Assembly: GCA_903813345.2 (NCBI GenBank)
Contig: CAIIXF020000012.1
Location: 8,271,615-8,331,614, forward strand
Origin: Owenia fusiformis
Taxonomy: Eukaryota > Annelida > Polychaeta > Sabellida > Oweniidae
Reading direction: 5' to 3'
DNA: 60,000 nt
Position 1 is the stretch's first letter, and every line of letters begins with the position of its first letter. A model generated the notes under the pieces. It made no database searches and was not told the DNA's origin. It was given only the letters and a program-made list of their open reading frames with translations. Made by a program: the position numbers and the translations under genes. Positions 54,691 through 60,000 of this stretch are shown piece by piece.

Positions 54691-55483
54691 AGAGAATTTT
54701 CGTTATGAGTTTTTTAAAAACTTACACGTATACTTAAACTTATAAACCCAATAAACAAGGTGTTTCATAATTTCCTAATTCGTCGGGAAATATCTCCTAG
54801 GACGGTAATAAAAAGAACCAATGGCATACCATCCGTACCCCTTGATGTAAAGCATGTTAAGTTGTGTCATATGTGTTTTCTAGAATCAAATAGGCTGATA
54901 TAGCACACGGGTTTTACAGATTTATCTACTCTCAAATATATTTTTTGAAGATGATCGTTTTGAATCACCTTGTAGAAATAACGAAGGGAGAATTAGTTCA
55001 GCTAATGAATGAGTCGAGCTGTTTGATTGGATACTATGCCTATTCAGCCGATTAATTTTAATAAGCCATTCTGGTCATTAGGTCCACACATATACTATGC
55101 GGAGATCCAACTCTGTAAGTTTATAATCTGCGTATAAAGGTCCTTTTATACGTAAAAACTTAAAAATTGACCTTATAATTTCATGAGAACTTTGAAATGA
55201 ACGACTCGTTCGTGTAGTGATTCACTTTAAAGGGTCTTGTTTATCGTACACTACAAGGACCCGTCAACTAGCGTTTAGTTTATCGTGTTCATAATTGACA
55301 CTAGCAAAGGACATTGTATTCGCAGTCCCTAGTTGATGATGGAGCTTGACTATATCGGGAATAGTTATGCCCCACTTGGTACAGATTATGAAAATCAATT
55401 TGAATTGATTTTAGTTCGACAAGACCCTTTAAACTATAAGTATACGTATAAGTTTTTGAAACAACTTATAACGAAAATTCTCT
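54691..55483. mobile_element. 793-bp TIR element with ATT duplication and a visible empty site
   Basis: AGAGAATTTTCGTTAT at the left is mirrored by ATAACGAAAATTCTCT at the right, and the inverted similarity goes on for ~60 bp. ATT flanks both sides (54688-54690 and 55484-55486). The paralogous copy at 57240-57290 reads straight from 'gatgtctcaagcc' through a single ATT (57261-57263) to 'gtctaagtcaccactcccg', giving the exact pre-insertion state. An inner inverted pair (aaagggtcttgt near 55230 and its mirror near 55419) is also present. No transposase is seen. Confidence 0.85.
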
Positions 55484-55486
55484 ATT

Positions 55487-55930
55487 GTCTAAGTCACCAC
55501 TCCCGAAAACTATGTTATTACGGCTGTCTCCATTAGCCATAAGGATAAACCCATAATAAGTGAATAACCTGAGTACAAAAACCGTCGGGCTATGTCCCAT
55601 TGCCCAGCTTATGGACAACTACCAATTATATTTCATTTCACAAACGATCGGACACATTTTTTGTAGTAGAAGGACTATACCATCTCACCACACTCGGTGT
55701 TCCAAACATTTCTTATCAGCGTGCCGAATATATATTCAACAATCTTTTTCTGCCGACCCGGCAATACAAAAATATATACACTTTATAAACCTTTGGAGAT
55801 AAACACTCACTCCGATTCATACTTTAAAACAATGCATTTACTCACAAACGACCAACCAAACCAGGTTTCCCCAATCGGGAACCCTATTCAGAATAAACAA
55901 CCCATTCTTAAAGAACAATGGAAATAAAAT
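55487..55930 (+). other. Segment with protein-like but unrecognised ORFs
   Basis: The frame 55600-55788 includes FVVEGLYHLTTLGVPNISYQ and AEYIFNNLFLPTRQYKN, which reads like a protein and could be a decayed element fragment. Overlapping frames are also open. I recognise no family and see no start context or splice sites. Confidence 0.2.
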
Positions 55931-57030
55931 ACAAACATATACAACAAACTATCTAACACATTACCCGTGCATCATATAAAACACATTTCAACAAACAAAA
56001 CAAACGAAACAAATTTTAACAAACAAACCGACCATATCGTGATACAATTAACCAAAACGCATACACCATCCCGACAAAACACAAACAGGATAATCAAAAC
56101 ATAATGAAATCACAAGAAGACAGCCTCCAAATTCAAGTTAATATCTCAACAAAAAGAGATGCTACTATCATAACAAACACACCGAAATAAAGTTTAGACA
56201 TGACACTACACACCCAAACCGTTGAAAAACAACTTACCTACCATTTACTTACCAAAAAACGCCACAAAACAAACACGAAATTTACAACCCAAAATACCAC
56301 AAAACTCCGATAAAACCAAAATACAACCAATCGCGAACAAGCTAACAACTCCCCCAACGCACACATCGTATCAAAATAAAAACACCTCGCCATAAAGGGT
56401 AAACAACAAACCAAACAAACAAAACAAATTAAAAGAAACAAACTGACCGCAACTTGATGCAATTAATCAATACGCTACACGATCCCGACAAACCACAAAC
56501 ACAGGATAATCAAAACATAATGAAATCACGGGAAGACAGCCTCCAAAACCAAATTAATATCTCAACAACAAGAGATGCTACTACCATAACACACACACCA
56601 AAATGAACCTCAGACATGACACTACACACCCAAACCATTGAAAAACAACTTAGCCACCACATAGATACCACAAACGCCGCCAAACATACACGAAATTTAC
56701 GAACCAAAATAATGCAAAACTTCGATAAAGCCAAAATACAACCCAGCACGTCGAAATAGATCCCCTAGTCAAGTTAATATCTTGACAATAAGATATACTA
56801 CCACCACTACACACAGACCAACACGTAGCTCAAACACCAGACTAAACACCCAAACCTTTAACAAACGGGGAACCCACCACAAACTCACACTACACACATC
56901 CAAATGCTACTAAAGACGAACGAATTTACAACTCTTCCAATATATCTACCATCAACATAAAAGATACACCACCATACATGAAACTTAAACACAAAACCAA
57001 AACCACAACTTTTCTTAAGCAAAAATTATC
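55930..57030. repeat. AC-rich tandem array, ~416-bp units, 2-3 copies
   Basis: 'caaaacataatgaaatcac' starts matching stretches at about 56095 and 56511; both contain 'gaagacagcctccaaa' and 'catgacactacacacccaaa'. A partial third copy lies near 56769. The plus strand is enriched in A and C, the reverse of the GT-rich array 1.5 kb upstream. Minus-strand ORFs at 56238-56749 follow from this bias. Confidence 0.8.
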
Positions 57031-57065
57031 TCTAACACAACTGAATGATCGGGATGTCCAGCCTA

Positions 57066-57290
57066 TCTCTACATTAATGAAGACTGCAGGAAATGACACA
57101 CAGATGTCATAACCCTAGGATCAACCAATCTACCTGTCACATAAATACTGACGGTGGTTTGGGGAAGCTTAGCTACTAGACCTTGTCTCCCAGACCCCTC
57201 GACCGAGACCTCTCACCATTAACACAGACTGCATGACATGTGCTGGTGATGTCTCAAGCCATTGTCTAAGTCACCACTCCCGAAAACCAG
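57066..57290. repeat. ~210-bp direct repeat, right copy (empty site)
   Basis: Same-orientation copy of 54480-54690, joined without interruption to 'gtctaagtcaccactcccga', which in the left copy lies on the far side of the 793-bp element. Confidence 0.88.
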
Positions 57291-60000
57291 CCTGGCGCAA
57301 GAGTTTAATTTGTCATTTCAGGACGAAATTTTCAGAATTCACGATGTAGATACGCTAACGCGTGGCCTTTTTTGATGAAAACAATTTCATTGGTAAATAG
57401 TTGTTATTGTTCGCATGCAGTATCTGTTAATTTCATGTAAATTCATCGCATTGATTAAATTCAGGATCCAATAAATATATGTGCATTTATACTGTACTGT
57501 GGTTAAATGGGAACAGATGATTCAAAAAGCATTTTGAAAAACACTTTGTTAAATTATTTGTTTTCGTCTAAAGCGACTCATTTAGAGTCTTATAAATTGT
57601 ATAATATAATGTGATGTACATGGGGAGCAAACATCTACATTCATCAGATGTTTATCGGGATGAGGAAGAGAGCTAAATATCCTCTGGAAATGAAAGATCG
57701 TGTAATTTAACGTTGAAAGATAATAATTTTTACCATTCGTCCATCGGGTAAGTAAATGGAATCTAAAACACTTAACTACATGAAATTATAATGTGGCGTC
57801 CGTGCAACGAATGGTGAGCGAAAGCTACGCGAATAAACCAACTCCGCTGTACATATGAAATCACCCCGCGATGAGCTTGAAGCGCACTCGTGACGCGCCC
57901 GCGGTGACCACGAAAAGCGTTCGAGTTGACCACGAAATTCGGGCGGCATGCCGACGACATGGTATGGTGTAAGGCGTGCCATTAGACGTACTGTACCTGC
58001 GTGTGATTAAAACTACATGTTAGAGCGTCGATATCCTACAAATCCTATTTTTTCATAAAAATATTTTTTCATGAAATCCAATCGAAGGGTGAAGATAAAA
58101 CGATATTTTAGGTAAAACAGCTTTACATGATCTGGTGATGTGTTTTCATAACTTTTTTCATAAAAGACCATTCTCGGTTTGGAGAACAAAGTTCGTCACT
58201 CTAATTGAGCGTTATCCCTGCTTCGGACAAATTTGATTTTTTTACATAATATAGATTTGAATGTCTTCTTTTGAATAGTCATAGTTTAATTTGGGTAATA
58301 TTTCTAGATTTTTCATATAAAAATTACTAGTGAAACACCCAACGTCGCTTTTATGATTCGTACCACTTTTTTAACTTGGTGTATTGCATATTTCCGTGGG
58401 TTGATTTGAAAAAAAGACAAACAACGTATACATGAATATGTCATAAGCATATAGTGAGATAATTGTTAGATTAGGTTTGCTATAAGTGACTTTAAAACAA
58501 AAAAATAAAAAACATTAGTTCACGTGTTAAAGTCCCATTGACCACGACATCAAGGAAAATTGAGCTTTTTGTCATCAGACATCTTTATAGATGGAACTAG
58601 CTATGTACTACATTTTTAAATACACTCACATTGTACATGTAGCTGTAATATCTAAGATGTTATTTTTATTGATGAAAAGATTCTTACATACTAAAGTTAC
58701 ATGTACATTAAAATATCAATTGCAATAGCCACCTGTTTTTAACATCCCTTTGTCACTCATCCCTTAATTATCTCTGTGTATCTTAAACGTGTGTGTGTTC
58801 GATGTTGATAGCACCCGAGTGCAACCTAAGGAGCACATACAATACATTTTGTGTATGCCCAGTCTGGCCGCCTTATATCTGCCTGCACCGAGAAATGGGC
58901 GCAGCTTTGACAATTAACGAATGATATAACGATATCACGGATTTCACCGAATGTTATTCATCCCTAAATAGCTTTTTATTTAGTCTTATGATCCGACTGA
59001 TGTTTCAATTTTTTGCAGTGACTCTGAAATTGCTGCGCCAGATATGACATCACAGCGACTCATTTTCCTACATTTAAATCACTAAACTAAATCAATTGAA
59101 ACATAATCATTAAAGAATGAGGACCTTGTATTTTACTTTGGACGAGGGTAGTGGCCATGTCTTGGCATGGCTAGTTGTGCATTAACGTTTGATACTGTTG
59201 TGCGGATAAAAATAATGAATATATGTTAAAGTAGCACTAAACAGATACTTTTAAAGTTAAAAGAATATAGTTACATTTAAAGAATGGGCCCAACGAATAG
59301 ATATTGAATATAGGACTCGTTTGATGAAACGTTCGTTCTTTTAATTCTAATAAACCTAGAAATCAATCAACGATTAAGTAAATTGACAAGACTTCATGTT
59401 CAAGTTGGCTGAATTTCGTGTAACTTAACTCTGTTATGTTTCTAGATTTTACATATGGAGAACAGAATTCGAAATCATAATCACAATCGTATTTTAAGGC
59501 AAATAGGCCATGAATATGCTTTTAGTTACACGGTGGATGATCAGATTAACACATTTTGGATGTTGAATTTCATTTCAAGTTCATTCGAATTTATGCATTA
59601 TCGTGGGAAAGCCCATGGCATTATCCAATAAAATTGATATATATACTGTCTAGGCTGAGACTAACATATATAATGTTATTTAATGTATTTAATATACAGG
59701 ATATATCTGAGAAAGTTATGCAATATATCTACACGAGAAATAGTAGGGACCGAGGGTTGATATATTACCTTTACCTGTCGAAAATCGAGTATAAACTATG
59801 AGGATTAGATACGCATTGAATGTAATGGAACCGTCATGTAATAATTAGAAATGATAATCACAATCAAATCATGAATATTTTATCTAGATTTAAAGTGCTT
59901 AAGATTTATTTTTAAAACTCAACCGAACTATTAACATTTAAAAGCACCGAACGAATTTTCTGGGGATTGCTGATGAGCGGGTGGGATGGGATGGGAGGGA
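57291..60000. other. Right end of window: no recognised gene
   Basis: At 57770-57985 a CpG-rich patch carries two overlapping minus-strand ORFs (62 and 68 codons) that I do not recognise. At 58040-58165 there is a relative of the degenerate repeat at 37.4-37.9 kb, joined to a third copy (58168-58325) of the 20.7-kb tandem repeat. The rest is AT-rich DNA without a supported feature. Confidence 0.4.

Noticed and set aside
54480-57290. LTR retrotransposon with ~210-bp LTRs
   Set aside because: The direct repeats lack TG...CA ends, and no gag, protease, integrase, primer-binding site or polypurine tract is seen between them.

Overview
This is a window of nuclear DNA from an animal, most likely a marine invertebrate and probably a lophotrochozoan such as a bivalve or brachiopod. 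The species cannot be fixed from the sequence. The evidence is AT-rich DNA with scattered short exons bounded by GT/AG splice sites, dense Tc1/mariner, hAT and LINE debris, and non-autonomous elements built from ~145-bp core tandem repeats beside a microsatellite, an architecture known from bivalves. Only two protein-coding genes are well supported. No bacterial-style genes, rRNA genes, convincing tRNA genes or CRISPR arrays were seen. || Gene 1 (plus strand, about 6242-36517) is a 12-exon type I membrane receptor that I assembled by hand. All eleven introns have GT...AG ends, the codon phases match at every junction, and the spliced CDS is 2856 nt (951 residues). Its order is: weak signal peptide, a first C-type-lectin-like domain (CTLD) with a fibronectin-type-II-like insert, a Trp-rich cysteine-containing extracellular module that I can give no family name, a second CTLD with six N-glycosylation sequons, a Thr-rich stalk, one transmembrane helix, and a ~300-residue cytoplasmic tail with several Tyr and Pro motifs. 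|| Gene 2 (minus strand, 22067-23428) lies inside intron 5 of gene 1. It has two exons and encodes a 417-residue BtaA/DUF3419-type S-adenosylmethionine-dependent 3-amino-3-carboxypropyltransferase-like protein, with its own polyadenylation signal. || Layout: 1-6.2 kb is upstream DNA with a small TIR element and a CpG-richer segment holding a perfect NRF1-type palindrome. Intron 1 (6.3-16.7 kb) holds a mariner-like element, a hAT remnant with a perfect 8-bp target duplication, and a 33-bp minisatellite. Intron 5 (20.6-29.4 kb) holds gene 2, a mariner copy, a tandem duplication carrying a dead copy of the start of exon 6, and a LINE into which a palindromic foldback transposon inserted. Intron 11 (32.5-35.6 kb) holds a Harbinger-type MITE and a Helitron-like element with eight ~145-bp repeats. 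From 36.5 to 60 kb no convincing gene is seen. That part is dominated by repeats: a mariner copy (39.9-41.0 kb), a second core-repeat element (44.0-45.0 kb), a long array (49.1-52.9 kb) and a composite of GT-rich and AC-rich arrays (53.2-57.3 kb) that contains a TIR element whose empty site is also in the window. || The two genes have no evident functional link beyond nesting. Exon joins, domain names and element classes are read by eye and were not computed.
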